From Mycolicibacter icosiumassiliensis (GTDB lineage Bacteria; Actinomycetota; Actinomycetes; Mycobacteriales; Mycobacteriaceae), in contig NZ_LT546166.1 in the NCBI RefSeq assembly GCF_900078685.2, forward strand, positions 55,712 through 116,673: DNA of 60,962 nucleotides, read 5' to 3'. Below are positions 1 through 7,099 of this stretch, piece by piece. Made by a program: the position numbers and the translations under genes. The notes beneath the pieces were generated by a model. It saw only the letters and a list, made by a program, of their open reading frames with translations. It searched no databases and was not told the DNA's origin. The number at the start of each line of letters is the position of its first letter. Within the stretch, counting starts at the first letter, position 1.

Positions 1-381
1 GCGGCGGGCTATCGGCAGGCCGGCCTGCGCGGCAGCGCTTTGTCGGCCGGCGCCCGGGCTGATCAACTCGCCCAGCAATGTGGCGGTGCCACCAGCCCGG
101 CATTGGCTGCGGCCAGGGTGACCCTGCCGCTCACGGAACGGGAGCGCGAGATCGCCCTGTTGGTGGCCCACGGCCTGTCGAACCGCGACATCGCCGAGGC
201 GATGTCGTTGTCGGTGCGCACGGTCGAAGGCCATGTCTACCGGGCGACGGTTAAGGCCGGTGTCGCCACCAGAGCCGAATTGTCCTCGATGGTCCAGCGA
301 TTCGATCAAGCTGGGGCCGGCTTGTCTCCTGCGCCGGTGTGGGGACGTGATGCATCACGTCAGGATGCCCGCGAAACGTGA
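1..381 (+). CDS. LuxR-family transcriptional regulator, C-terminal part (5' end outside window)
   Basis: The frame is open from base 1, so only the last 126 codons of a longer gene are visible. Codons 41-90 form a LuxR-type helix-turn-helix (LTEREREIALLV, then LSNRDIAEAMSLSVRTVEGH), the DNA-binding domain found at the C-terminus of the large AAA-ATPase LuxR regulators common in mycobacteria. The last ~23 codons, after base 311, look non-native: the normal end of such a protein (SSMVRQFDQAS..) is found again at 1278-1353, beyond a toxin-antitoxin pair. The visible protein therefore seems to read into inserted DNA before stopping. The signal sensed is unknown. Confidence 0.8.
   Translation, partial: AAGYRQAGLRGSALSAGARADQLAQQCGGATSPALAAARVTLPLTEREREIALLVAHGLSNRDIAEAMSLSVRTVEGHVYRATVKAGVATRAELSSMVQRFDQAGAGLSPAPVWGRDASRQDARET
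255..311 (+). repeat. Direct repeat copy 1 (3' end of LuxR gene)
   Basis: This 57-bp stretch matches 1278-1334 with 6 mismatches by my count. Both copies encode GVATRAELSSMV. Together they bracket the TacAT-like module. Confidence 0.85.
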
Positions 382-400
382 TGGACAAGCGGGCTGTCGT

Positions 401-420
401 GTCCGTACAGTGGTACGGAC
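401..420. promoter_or_regulatory. Palindromic operator of the TacAT-like operon
   Basis: This is a perfect inverted repeat with 8-bp arms, GTCCGTAC and GTACGGAC, separated by AGTG. It ends 15 bases before the antitoxin ATG, next to the AGGAGG ribosome-binding site at 423-428. DUF1778 antitoxins are ribbon-helix-helix proteins that bind palindromes in their own promoters, so this is the likely autoregulatory site. Confidence 0.7.
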
Positions 421-435
421 GTAGGAGGTGGGGTT

Positions 436-717
436 ATGTCCTCAATGGCTTCTGCTCGCCTGGAATTTCGGATCCGCCCGGATCGCAAGTCCGAGATCGA
501 GCGTGCCGCAGCGCTCGTCCACGAACCGGTCAGCGAGTTCGCCCGGACCGCAGCTGAGGAGAAGGCCGAGCGGGTTCTTCGCGAGCACGAGGCGACGACG
601 ACCGTACCCCCGGAGTTCTTCGACGAGATGTTCGCCGCGCTTGACGCTCCGCCGTCGCCGAATACCGCCCTTACCCAGGCTGCTCAGCGCGCGCGCGAAG
701 TCGTGATCCGCGACTGA
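436..717 (+). CDS. TacA-like antitoxin (DUF1778, ribbon-helix-helix)
   Basis: The 93-aa protein begins with a short beta strand and helices typical of DUF1778 (RLEFRIRPDRKSEIERAA, then SEFARTAA). The acidic/hydrophobic C-terminus carries the usual toxin-neutralising segment (PPEFFDEMFAAL). An AGGAGG ribosome-binding site lies 7 bases before the ATG at 436. A second ATG at 445 is possible. The stop is followed after 5 bases by the GNAT toxin start, so the two form an operon. The family pairs with acetyltransferase toxins that block translation by acetylating aminoacyl-tRNA, and represses its own promoter. Confidence 0.88.
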   Translation: MSSMASARLEFRIRPDRKSEIERAAALVHEPVSEFARTAAEEKAERVLREHEATTTVPPEFFDEMFAALDAPPSPNTALTQAAQRAREVVIRD

Positions 718-722
718 CTGGG

Positions 723-1226
723 ATGCCCTTCCGCTCCCAACGCTTGGATCCGGACCGGCACTATGTCAGCGGCTTTAGCTGCGGCGAGCCGTCTCTGGAC
801 GCCTGGTTGCGCGAGCAGGCCGCCCCGGCGAGCGTTCGGAACACCGCTCGGACCTGGGTTTGGGTGGATCCGCCCGGCACGGTCGTCGGTTACTACGCTC
901 TGGCGGCCCATAAGGTCGCACGCGCGGCCGTCCCCCGCCGAATTGGCCGCGGCGGGCCGGTCGAGATCCCGGCGGTTCTGCTCGCCCGGCTCGCGTTGTC
1001 CACGTCCTTGCAAGGGCAAGGGCTGGGCGTGGTCCTGGTCGCCGACGCACTCGCTCGTGTCGTCGAGGCCACCCACACGGTCGCCGCGAGACTCGTTGTG
1101 GTGGACGCCCTGCACGAGCGAGTCGCCCGATTTTACGAATCGCTGGGTTTTCGCCGCGTGCCGGACAGCCTCCTACTCGTCCAAAAGATCGCCGACATCG
1201 ACGCCGCGCTCACACCGCCGACGTGA
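723..1226 (+). CDS. GNAT-family toxin, TacT-like tRNA-acetylating toxin
   Basis: The protein has 167 aa, the usual size of TacT/AtaT toxins. Visible hallmarks are the N-terminal FSCGEPSLDAWL segment (residues 18-29) shared by this toxin class, GYYALA (56-61), the acetyl-CoA pyrophosphate loop QGQGLG (97-102), and the FYESLGF motif (137-143) with the catalytic tyrosine Y138. Known relatives acetylate the amino group of charged tRNAs and arrest translation until antitoxin is restored. It lies immediately after the DUF1778 antitoxin. The exact tRNA target cannot be read from sequence. Confidence 0.88.
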   Translation: MPFRSQRLDPDRHYVSGFSCGEPSLDAWLREQAAPASVRNTARTWVWVDPPGTVVGYYALAAHKVARAAVPRRIGRGGPVEIPAVLLARLALSTSLQGQGLGVVLVADALARVVEATHTVAARLVVVDALHERVARFYESLGFRRVPDSLLLVQKIADIDAALTPPT

Positions 1227-1277
1227 GATGGCCCGCGCCGCGCCTCGACAGGTTCTCCCTGCTGTGAACGGCGACGG

Positions 1278-1353
1278 GGCCGGCGTCGCCACCCGAGCCG
1301 AATTGTCTTCGATGGTCAGGCAATTCGATCAAGCATCGGCGTCATCGGGCTGA
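1278..1353 (+). pseudogene. Detached 3' end of a LuxR gene (direct repeat copy 2)
   Basis: The frame encodes GVATRAELSSMVRQFDQASASSG and a stop. This is the expected native terminus of the LuxR gene at the window start, now about 1 kb away. Bases 1278-1334 repeat 255-311. It is either the restored end of the target gene after insertion of the TacAT module, or the remnant of a second LuxR paralogue. An ATG at 1228 opens a 41-codon frame over it, but I do not think that is a gene. Confidence 0.7.
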
Positions 1354-1392
1354 TTCAAGACGGCGGGCCGCGATCTCGGCCATGATGGCTCT

Positions 1393-2409
1393 ATGGAATT
1401 TCGCTACCTGGGCAACTCCGGCCTGCAGATCTCCGAGATCACCTACGGCAACTGGCTCACCCACGGATCGCAGGTCGAGAACGACGTCGCCACCGCGTGC
1501 GTGCACGCCGCGCTCGATGCCGGCATCACCACCTTCGACACCGCCGATGTCTACGCGAACGGGCGCGCCGAGGAGGTACTGGGCGCCGCGCTGAAGGGAC
1601 GGCGGCGTGAATCGCTGGAGATCTTCACCAAGGTCTACTGGCCGATCGGGCCGGCCCCGTTGGGCCGCAACGACACCGGCTTGTCCCGCAAGCACATGAT
1701 GGAGGCCATCGACTCCTCGCTGCGCCGGCTGGGCACCGACTACGTCGACCTGTACCAAGCGCACCGCTATGACTCCTTCACCCCGCTGGAGGAGACCATG
1801 CAGGCCTTCGCCGACATCGTCCGGGCGGGCAAGGCGCTCTACATCGGTGTCAGCGAGTGGACTGCCGAACAGATCCGCCAAGCCCACGGGATGGCCCGCC
1901 AGCTCGGCATATCGCTGATCTCCAGCCAACCGCAGTATTCGATGCTGTGGCGCGTGATCGAGCCCGAGGTAGTCCCGACCTGCCGAGAACTCGGACTCAG
2001 TCAGATCGTCTGGTCGCCGATGGCCCAGGGCGTGTTGTCCGGCAAGTACCTGCCGGGTCAGCCGCCGCCGGCCGGCTCGCGTGCCACCGACGAGAAGGGC
2101 GGCGCGAACTTCATCAAACGATTCATGACCGACGACGTGCTGACCCGGGTGCAGCAGTTGGCACCGATCGCCGCGGAGCTGGAGCTGACGACGGCACAGC
2201 TGGCCATTGCCTGGGTGCTGCAGAACGACAATGTCGCCGCCGCTCTGGTCGGGGCGTCGCGCCCGGAGCAGGTTGCCGAGAACGTCAAGGCCGCCGGCGT
2301 GCGGATCCCCGATGAGCTGCTGGCCCGCATCGATGAGGTGCTGGGCGACGCGGTGACCAGCGACGCCGACGTGGTGGCTCGCTCCACCCCGGCCAAACGG
2401 TTGATCTAG
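1393..2409 (+). CDS. Aldo/keto reductase
   Basis: The 338-aa protein belongs to the NADPH-dependent aldo/keto reductase superfamily, closest to the voltage-gated potassium channel beta-subunit/YghZ group. The catalytic tetrad is visible: D49 in FDTADVY, Y54, K80 in IFTKVYW and H124 in YQAHRYDS. The C-terminal NADP-binding region (LVGASRPEQVAENVKA) is intact. The substrate is unknown, but relatives reduce aldehydes and ketones. It stands between the LuxR/TacAT remnant and a convergent methyltransferase gene that ends 4 bases away. Confidence 0.9.
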   Translation: MEFRYLGNSGLQISEITYGNWLTHGSQVENDVATACVHAALDAGITTFDTADVYANGRAEEVLGAALKGRRRESLEIFTKVYWPIGPAPLGRNDTGLSRKHMMEAIDSSLRRLGTDYVDLYQAHRYDSFTPLEETMQAFADIVRAGKALYIGVSEWTAEQIRQAHGMARQLGISLISSQPQYSMLWRVIEPEVVPTCRELGLSQIVWSPMAQGVLSGKYLPGQPPPAGSRATDEKGGANFIKRFMTDDVLTRVQQLAPIAAELELTTAQLAIAWVLQNDNVAAALVGASRPEQVAENVKAAGVRIPDELLARIDEVLGDAVTSDADVVARSTPAKRLI

Positions 2410-2413
2410 GCCG

Positions 2414-3226
2414 TTACACCCGGCACAGGATCTGGCTGTGCGGGATCAGCAACCAGCCGTCGGGATGATCGGCCCAGTCCCGCCAGGCCTGTGAAATCGC
2501 TTGCAGCTTGGTCTGATCGGCGGCAGCACTGTCGAGCAGCTGCTGGGCGATGGCCGATTGCAGGATCCGGTCGGCCCACATGCCGCCCCAGTGCTCCCGG
2601 TCGGCGGGTGTGCCGTAACACGTCGCGCTCGCCGTCGGGGTGACGTCGGTGAACCCGGCCGCGTGCGCCCAGGCCAGCAGATGCCGGCCCGCGTCGGGCT
2701 CACCGCCGTTGGCTCGCGCGGCATCGCGATACAGCCGCAGCCAGTCGTCCAACTCGGCCGATGCCGGATACCAGGTGAACGCCTCGTAGTCGCTGTCTCG
2801 CGCGGCCACCACGCCGCCGGGCTTGCACACTCGGCGCATCTCGCTCAACGCGGTCACCGGATCGGCGACGTGTTGCAGCACCTGATGGGCATGTACCACG
2901 TCAAAACTGTTGTCGGGGAACTGCAATGCGTGCACATCAGCAACCACAAAGTCGATGTTGTGCTGCCCCCGTTCACGCGCGTAGTCGCGGGCCAGATCCA
3001 GTGCCTCGGGGATGGGCTCGATGGCGGTCACCCGGCCCGGTGCGACGAGGGCGGCCAGGTCCGCCGTGATGGTTCCGGGGCCGCAGCCGACGTCCAGCAG
3101 CTGCAAACCCGGCCTCAGCGACTCCAACAGATAGGCCGCGGAGTTCTGTGCCGTGCGGGAGCGGTGGGCGCGCAATACCGATTCGTGGTGGCCGTGGGTG
3201 TATTTGGGCGCTGGGGACTTCGTCAC
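2414..3226 (-). CDS. Class I SAM-dependent methyltransferase
   Basis: The 270-aa protein has the Rossmann-fold SAM motif LDVGCGPGT (44-52), the acidic AIEP ending of the second beta strand, and the FDVVHAHQVLQHV motif typical of UbiE/Methyltransf_11 enzymes. The N-terminus (KYTHGHHESVLRAH) matches a mycobacterial group of methyltransferases of unknown substrate. A GTG start at 3226 is used. The gene is convergent with the aldo/keto reductase and divergent from the gene at 3402, with a palindromic element in the shared upstream region. Confidence 0.88.
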   Translation of the reverse strand: MTKSPAPKYTHGHHESVLRAHRSRTAQNSAAYLLESLRPGLQLLDVGCGPGTITADLAALVAPGRVTAIEPIPEALDLARDYARERGQHNIDFVVADVHALQFPDNSFDVVHAHQVLQHVADPVTALSEMRRVCKPGGVVAARDSDYEAFTWYPASAELDDWLRLYRDAARANGGEPDAGRHLLAWAHAAGFTDVTPTASATCYGTPADREHWGGMWADRILQSAIAQQLLDSAAADQTKLQAISQAWRDWADHPDGWLLIPHSQILCRV

Positions 3227-3280
3227 GTCAACATATTATGAGACAGAATCGCGTTGTCGGATGCGTCGTCGTTCGCCGAC

Positions 3281-3329
3281 CGTGCGGTTTCATACCCAAC
3301 ACGCCGGGGTCGGCGTATGAAACCGCACG
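3281..3329. repeat. Palindromic repeat element, left copy
   Basis: Perfect 15-bp arms, CGTGCGGTTTCATAC at 3281-3295 and GTATGAAACCGCACG at 3315-3329, surround a 19-base loop. It lies between two divergent genes, so it is not in a terminator position. A second element of the same architecture lies after the next gene in the opposite orientation. Confidence 0.9.
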
Positions 3330-3401
3330 TTCGGTGGCGCACTACCGCTCGCTTGTGGATGGCCGTCGGCCGGTGGTCAGAATTCCTGCGAACCTCCGGC
3401 C

Positions 3402-4274
3402 ATGCAGACCATTGAGTGGCCGTTTCTGGCAGGCGAGGCACTTGAGTCCGGTGCACTGACGTTCCGTGAACTCCGCCGCTTTCACGCCGCCGTCTACCCG
3501 GGCGTGTGGGTGCCGCGGGAAGCCGACCTGTCGCCGCAGCAACGCGCCCGGGCCGCGTGGCTGTGGTCGCGCCGCCGAGGCGTCCTCGCGGGGCTATCTG
3601 CTGCGGCGCTCTTGGGAACCAAGTGGATCGAATCTGATTGCCCGGCAGAACTCATCCATACGAATCGGCGGCCGCCGAACCTGATCCGGGTGCACACCGA
3701 CACGTTGCTAGCGGGTGAGACCGCCGAGATCGACGGTCTGCCGCTGACCACGGCCGCCCGCACCGCCTTTGACATCGGCCGACGGCTTCCGCTCAAGCAA
3801 GGCGTGCAGCGCCTCGATGCGTTGATGAATGCCACCGACGTAAAGGTGAGCGATGTGGAGGCGGTCATTGCCCGCCACCCGGGCGCTCGGGAGCTGCGTC
3901 AGCTGGCGAAGACGCTCGATCTCGTCGACGCCGGGGCTGAATCACCGTATGAATCGCTGACTCGACTGTTGCTGCTGCAAGCGGGATTCCCCAGGCCACA
4001 GACGCAGATCCCGATTTACGACGACTACGGGAACGTATTTGCGCGCATCGACATCGGCTGGCCGGAATTTCTCGTCGGTGTCGACTTCGAGGGTGCCCAC
4101 CACTGGACCGACCCCAAGCAGCGCGAATGGGACCTCGAAAGGGCTGCGCTGATCGCGGAACGCGGCTGGCTGGACATCCGGTTGGCCAGCCGCACGCTGC
4201 ACAACCGGCCGCGGGTGTTCCTGGACCGGGTGGGCGCGGCCTTGGTTGATCGCGGTTGCCCGAAGACGTGGTGA
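3402..4274 (+). CDS. AbiEi-like winged-helix protein with DUF559/Vsr-like nuclease C-terminus
   Basis: The 290-aa protein has an N-terminal region resembling the AbiEi antitoxin-type winged helix (LTFRELRRFHAAVYPGVWV, then SRRRGVLAGLSAAALLG). Its C-terminal ~90 residues resemble DUF559/Vsr-like endonucleases (ARIDIGWPEFLVGVDFEG, then HHWTDPKQREWDLERAALI). Many mycobacterial genomes carry such proteins, often annotated as type IV toxin-antitoxin AbiEi family. No AbiEii nucleotidyltransferase toxin is next to it, so an antitoxin role is doubtful. The gene is bracketed by two inverted copies of a palindromic element (3281-3329 and 4277-4323), which suggests it moves with, or acts on, these repeats. 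Confidence 0.7.
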   Translation: MQTIEWPFLAGEALESGALTFRELRRFHAAVYPGVWVPREADLSPQQRARAAWLWSRRRGVLAGLSAAALLGTKWIESDCPAELIHTNRRPPNLIRVHTDTLLAGETAEIDGLPLTTAARTAFDIGRRLPLKQGVQRLDALMNATDVKVSDVEAVIARHPGARELRQLAKTLDLVDAGAESPYESLTRLLLLQAGFPRPQTQIPIYDDYGNVFARIDIGWPEFLVGVDFEGAHHWTDPKQREWDLERAALIAERGWLDIRLASRTLHNRPRVFLDRVGAALVDRGCPKTW

Positions 4275-4276
4275 CT

Positions 4277-4323
4277 GTGCGGTCCCATCCGGGACGAGCG
4301 GCGTGTTGCGTATGAAACCGCAC
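4277..4323. repeat. Palindromic repeat element, right copy (inverted)
   Basis: The arms are GTGCGGTCCCATCC (4277-4290, three changes) and GTATGAAACCGCAC (4310-4323), again around a 19-base loop. The right half including the loop (4299-4325) matches the reverse complement of the left half of the first element (3280-3306) at 26 of 27 positions. The two elements are therefore inverted relative to each other. This copy lies between convergent genes and could also terminate transcription. Confidence 0.85.
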
Positions 4324-4350
4324 GGCGGGGCAGGGGGAGGGGCAGGAGGC

Positions 4351-6075
4351 TCAGGACGGCGCGGGCTGACGGCCGCGTACCAGCCTGCCGGGCCGGGCCG
4401 CGGTGGGTTTGCCGTTCTCGGTGATGATCTCCCCGGAGACCATGGTCGCGACATAGCCATCGGCGGTCTGATCCAACCGGCGTCCACCGGCCGGCAGGTC
4501 ATAGGTGACCACCGGCTTGTGCAGCCGCAGGTTCTGGTGGTCGATGACGTTGAGGTCCGCCTTGTAACCGACCGCGATGCGACCCCGGTCCTCGAGTCCG
4601 GCGACCCGGGCCGGGGTCGAGGTCAGTTCGCGGACCGCCTCTTCGACGCTGAGGCGCCCCGCTGCTCGGTCACGGGCCCAGTGCGTCAACACATAGGTGG
4701 GAAAGCTGGAGTCACAGATCATTCCGTAGTGGGCGCCGCCGTCGCCCAGCCCCAGCACCACGTCGTCGCGGCGCATCAGAGTCCCGACGGTGTCCAGCGA
4801 GTTGTTCTCGAAATTCGCCAGCGCGTCGAGCAGGATCGCGTGCCCGTCGTCTTCGAGCAGCCGGTCATATGCTTCTTCGACCGGGGAGACGCCGCGTGCC
4901 CGGGCCCGCGCCGCAATGCTCCTCGACGGATCCGGCTCGTAATCGGCGTCATCGCCCAGCGGGTACGTCCAGTCCCAGGACTGGGAGAGGTAGGCGATCG
5001 GGTTGGTCGGGACGACGCTGGGCTGATCGGCCAGAATCCGCTGCCGCACTTCGGGTTTGCGCATCTCGGCTACTCGCTGCGCCAGCGGCAAGCGAGCGAT
5101 CTTCTGGTAGCTCGGGTACAGCACGAACGGGTTGATGCTCAGGTCCAGGCCGACCATGAGCCCGATCGGTCGCGGGAAGATCTGCGCGGTGACCGCGGCA
5201 CCGGAGCTGTTGGCCTTCTCCACCAAGGCGATTGCGTCCGGCCAGATCGGCTCACCGGCGTTCCCGATCAGCAAGGTGAACGTGACCGGCAGCCCGGCAT
5301 CGGTGGCCGCGTCGAAAACCTGCTGCAGCACAGGCTGATATGCGCGGTCCGGGAGGTCAGGGACGAACTGGATCAGGCCACCACCACCGTCGGCGATGCC
5401 GCGGCCGATCTCGAGGATCTCGGTGTAGGCGGCGTCATAGCTGGGGATCTGGGAGCCGCCCTGGGTGCGGTGGGTGACCAGCCGCGACGACGAGAAGCCT
5501 AGCGCCCCAGCCTCTGCCGCCTCTTGGGCCAGCCTGCGCATGTGCGCCAGATCCGCGGGAGTGGCCGGCTCGCGGTCGATGCCGCGCTGTCCCATCACGT
5601 AGACGCGCAGCGGCGAATGCGGCAGGAACGCCGCCACGTCGATATCCCGCTGCCGCATGTCGACGGCATCCATGAACTGCGGAAACGTCTCCCAGGTCCA
5701 GGGGAGTCCGTCGGTCATCACCACGCCGGGAATGTCCTCGACGCCGGCCATCAGGTCCACCAGCACGTCGTGGTCGGCGATGCGGCACGGCGCGAACCCC
5801 ACCCCGCAGTTGCCCATCAGCGCGGTCGTCACCCCATGGGCCGATGAGGGATTGAGGCGATCCGACCAGATCGATTGGCCGTCGTAGTGGGTGTGCAGAT
5901 CGACGAAACCCGGTGTCACCAGCAGGCCGGTCGCATCGATGACGTGCTGCGCGTCGCCGGTCACCCTGCCGACCTCGGCGATGACACCATCGCGGACCCC
6001 GACATCACCGACATAGGGTTGGCCACCCAGCCCATCGACGATCGTGCCGTTGCGGACCACGACATCGAGGCTCAT
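4351..6075 (-). CDS. N-acyl-D-amino-acid deacylase family amidohydrolase
   Basis: The 574-aa metal-dependent hydrolase has the amidohydrolase-superfamily metal motif HTH at residues 61-63 (GFVDLHTHYDGQ). The GDGGAHYGMICDSS segment and the C-terminal strand of the composite beta sandwich (DLNVIDHQNL) are typical of the D-aminoacylase/dihydroorotase-like branch. Its length fits the mycobacterial members of this family, whose substrates are mostly unproven. Start: ATG at 6075. It is divergent from the VOC gene, with 46 bases between the starts. Confidence 0.87.
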   Translation of the reverse strand: MSLDVVVRNGTIVDGLGGQPYVGDVGVRDGVIAEVGRVTGDAQHVIDATGLLVTPGFVDLHTHYDGQSIWSDRLNPSSAHGVTTALMGNCGVGFAPCRIADHDVLVDLMAGVEDIPGVVMTDGLPWTWETFPQFMDAVDMRQRDIDVAAFLPHSPLRVYVMGQRGIDREPATPADLAHMRRLAQEAAEAGALGFSSSRLVTHRTQGGSQIPSYDAAYTEILEIGRGIADGGGGLIQFVPDLPDRAYQPVLQQVFDAATDAGLPVTFTLLIGNAGEPIWPDAIALVEKANSSGAAVTAQIFPRPIGLMVGLDLSINPFVLYPSYQKIARLPLAQRVAEMRKPEVRQRILADQPSVVPTNPIAYLSQSWDWTYPLGDDADYEPDPSRSIAARARARGVSPVEEAYDRLLEDDGHAILLDALANFENNSLDTVGTLMRRDDVVLGLGDGGAHYGMICDSSFPTYVLTHWARDRAAGRLSVEEAVRELTSTPARVAGLEDRGRIAVGYKADLNVIDHQNLRLHKPVVTYDLPAGGRRLDQTADGYVATMVSGEIITENGKPTAARPGRLVRGRQPAPS

Positions 6076-6121
6076 CTAGTTAATCTACGACCGTGCGGTG
6101 CCGCATGCCAGGATGTATTCC

Positions 6122-6499
6122 ATGATCGACCACCTGGGCATCAACTGCACCGACTTCGCCAGGTCGCAGAAGTTTTACGACGCGGTGCTCGACGTTCTGG
6201 GCTACACGCGGCAGTTGGATTTCGGCGAGGCCGTCGGCTACGGACGAGACGGCCACCCCACCTTCTGGATCGCCGACGCGGCCGCGGGTGACGCCTCGGG
6301 CCCCAATCGCGAAGTCCACGTCGCGTTCAGCGCCGCCGATCCCGAGCAGGTGCAGGCGTTCTACGACACCGCCCTGCGACTGGGCGCCGAGTCCCTGCAC
6401 GCGCCGCGGCTGTGGCCCGAATACCACCCTAGCTACTTCGGCGCCTTCGTCCGCGATCCGGACGGCAACAACGTCGAGGCGGTCTGCCACCAGGCGTAG
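6122..6499 (+). CDS. VOC (glyoxalase/bleomycin-resistance) family protein
   Basis: A 125-aa single VOC domain starting MIDHLGINC, where H4 occupies the usual first metal-ligand position. FVRDPDGNNVEAVCH at the end carries the glutamate of the last metal-ligand strand. I place the start at ATG 6122 because the domain begins there. In-frame starts at 6113 (ATG) and 6098 (GTG) add only non-domain residues. Members include glyoxalase I, dioxygenases and resistance proteins, and the substrate is not predictable. It lies 11 bases before the DinB-like gene and is probably co-transcribed with it. Confidence 0.85.
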   Translation: MIDHLGINCTDFARSQKFYDAVLDVLGYTRQLDFGEAVGYGRDGHPTFWIADAAAGDASGPNREVHVAFSAADPEQVQAFYDTALRLGAESLHAPRLWPEYHPSYFGAFVRDPDGNNVEAVCHQA

Positions 6500-6510
6500 C
6501 GTCGGGCGGT

Positions 6511-7032
6511 ATGACGGAGAACGACACAACCGCCGCTTTACGGGCCCTGCTCCGCGACGCATTCACCCGGCTGATCGAGCACTCCGACGAACTCACCGAC
6601 GGGCTCACCGATGAGGTGGCCGGCTATCGGCCGACGGCGCAGGCCAACAGCATCGCGTGGCTGCTCTGGCACAGCGCCCGGGTCCAGGACATTCAGATCG
6701 CCCAGGTCGCCGGCGTCGAGCAGGTGTGGACCCGCGACGGCTGGGTGGACCGGTTCGACCTGGACCTGCCGCGTGATGACAGTGGCTACGGCCACAGCCC
6801 CGCCGATGTCGCCAAGGTTCGTGCCCCGGCCCAACTGCTGGCGGGCTACTACCGCGCCGTGCATCAGTTGACCCTGGGCTACCTGGACGGCGTCACCGCC
6901 GACGAGCTGGCCCGGGTCGTGGACACCCATTGGGACCCGCCGGTGACGGCGGGGGTCCGGCTGGTCAGCATCATCGATGACTGCGCTCAGCATCTGGGAC
7001 AGGCCGCGTACCTGCGAGGCTTAAAAGGGTGA
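6511..7032 (+). CDS. DinB-like protein (DUF664/mycothiol-transferase-type fold)
   Basis: The 173-aa four-helix-bundle protein has putative metal-binding histidines at H54 (WLLWHSARVQD) and H161 (DCAQHLGQAAYLRG), the arrangement seen in DinB/DUF664 proteins. Actinobacterial members of this superfamily include mycothiol-dependent transferases and isomerases, so a thiol-dependent detoxification role is plausible. It directly follows the VOC gene, another enzyme class often tied to electrophile detoxification. Its specific function is unknown. Confidence 0.82.
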   Translation: MTENDTTAALRALLRDAFTRLIEHSDELTDGLTDEVAGYRPTAQANSIAWLLWHSARVQDIQIAQVAGVEQVWTRDGWVDRFDLDLPRDDSGYGHSPADVAKVRAPAQLLAGYYRAVHQLTLGYLDGVTADELARVVDTHWDPPVTAGVRLVSIIDDCAQHLGQAAYLRGLKG

Positions 7033-7099
7033 GCGCCCCAACTTGACACCTGTCGAGGCCCGGTGCGATCCGGGTCACAGCCCGGACTAGCATGGCGCC

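Noticed and set aside
3402..4274. Complete type IV AbiE toxin-antitoxin system
   Set aside because: Only the AbiEi-like gene exists; no adjacent AbiEii nucleotidyltransferase was found on either strand.
4246..5502. 418-codon plus-strand frame over the amidohydrolase gene
   Set aside because: Antisense to a well-supported amidohydrolase with metal-binding motifs; no domain seen in the alternative frame.
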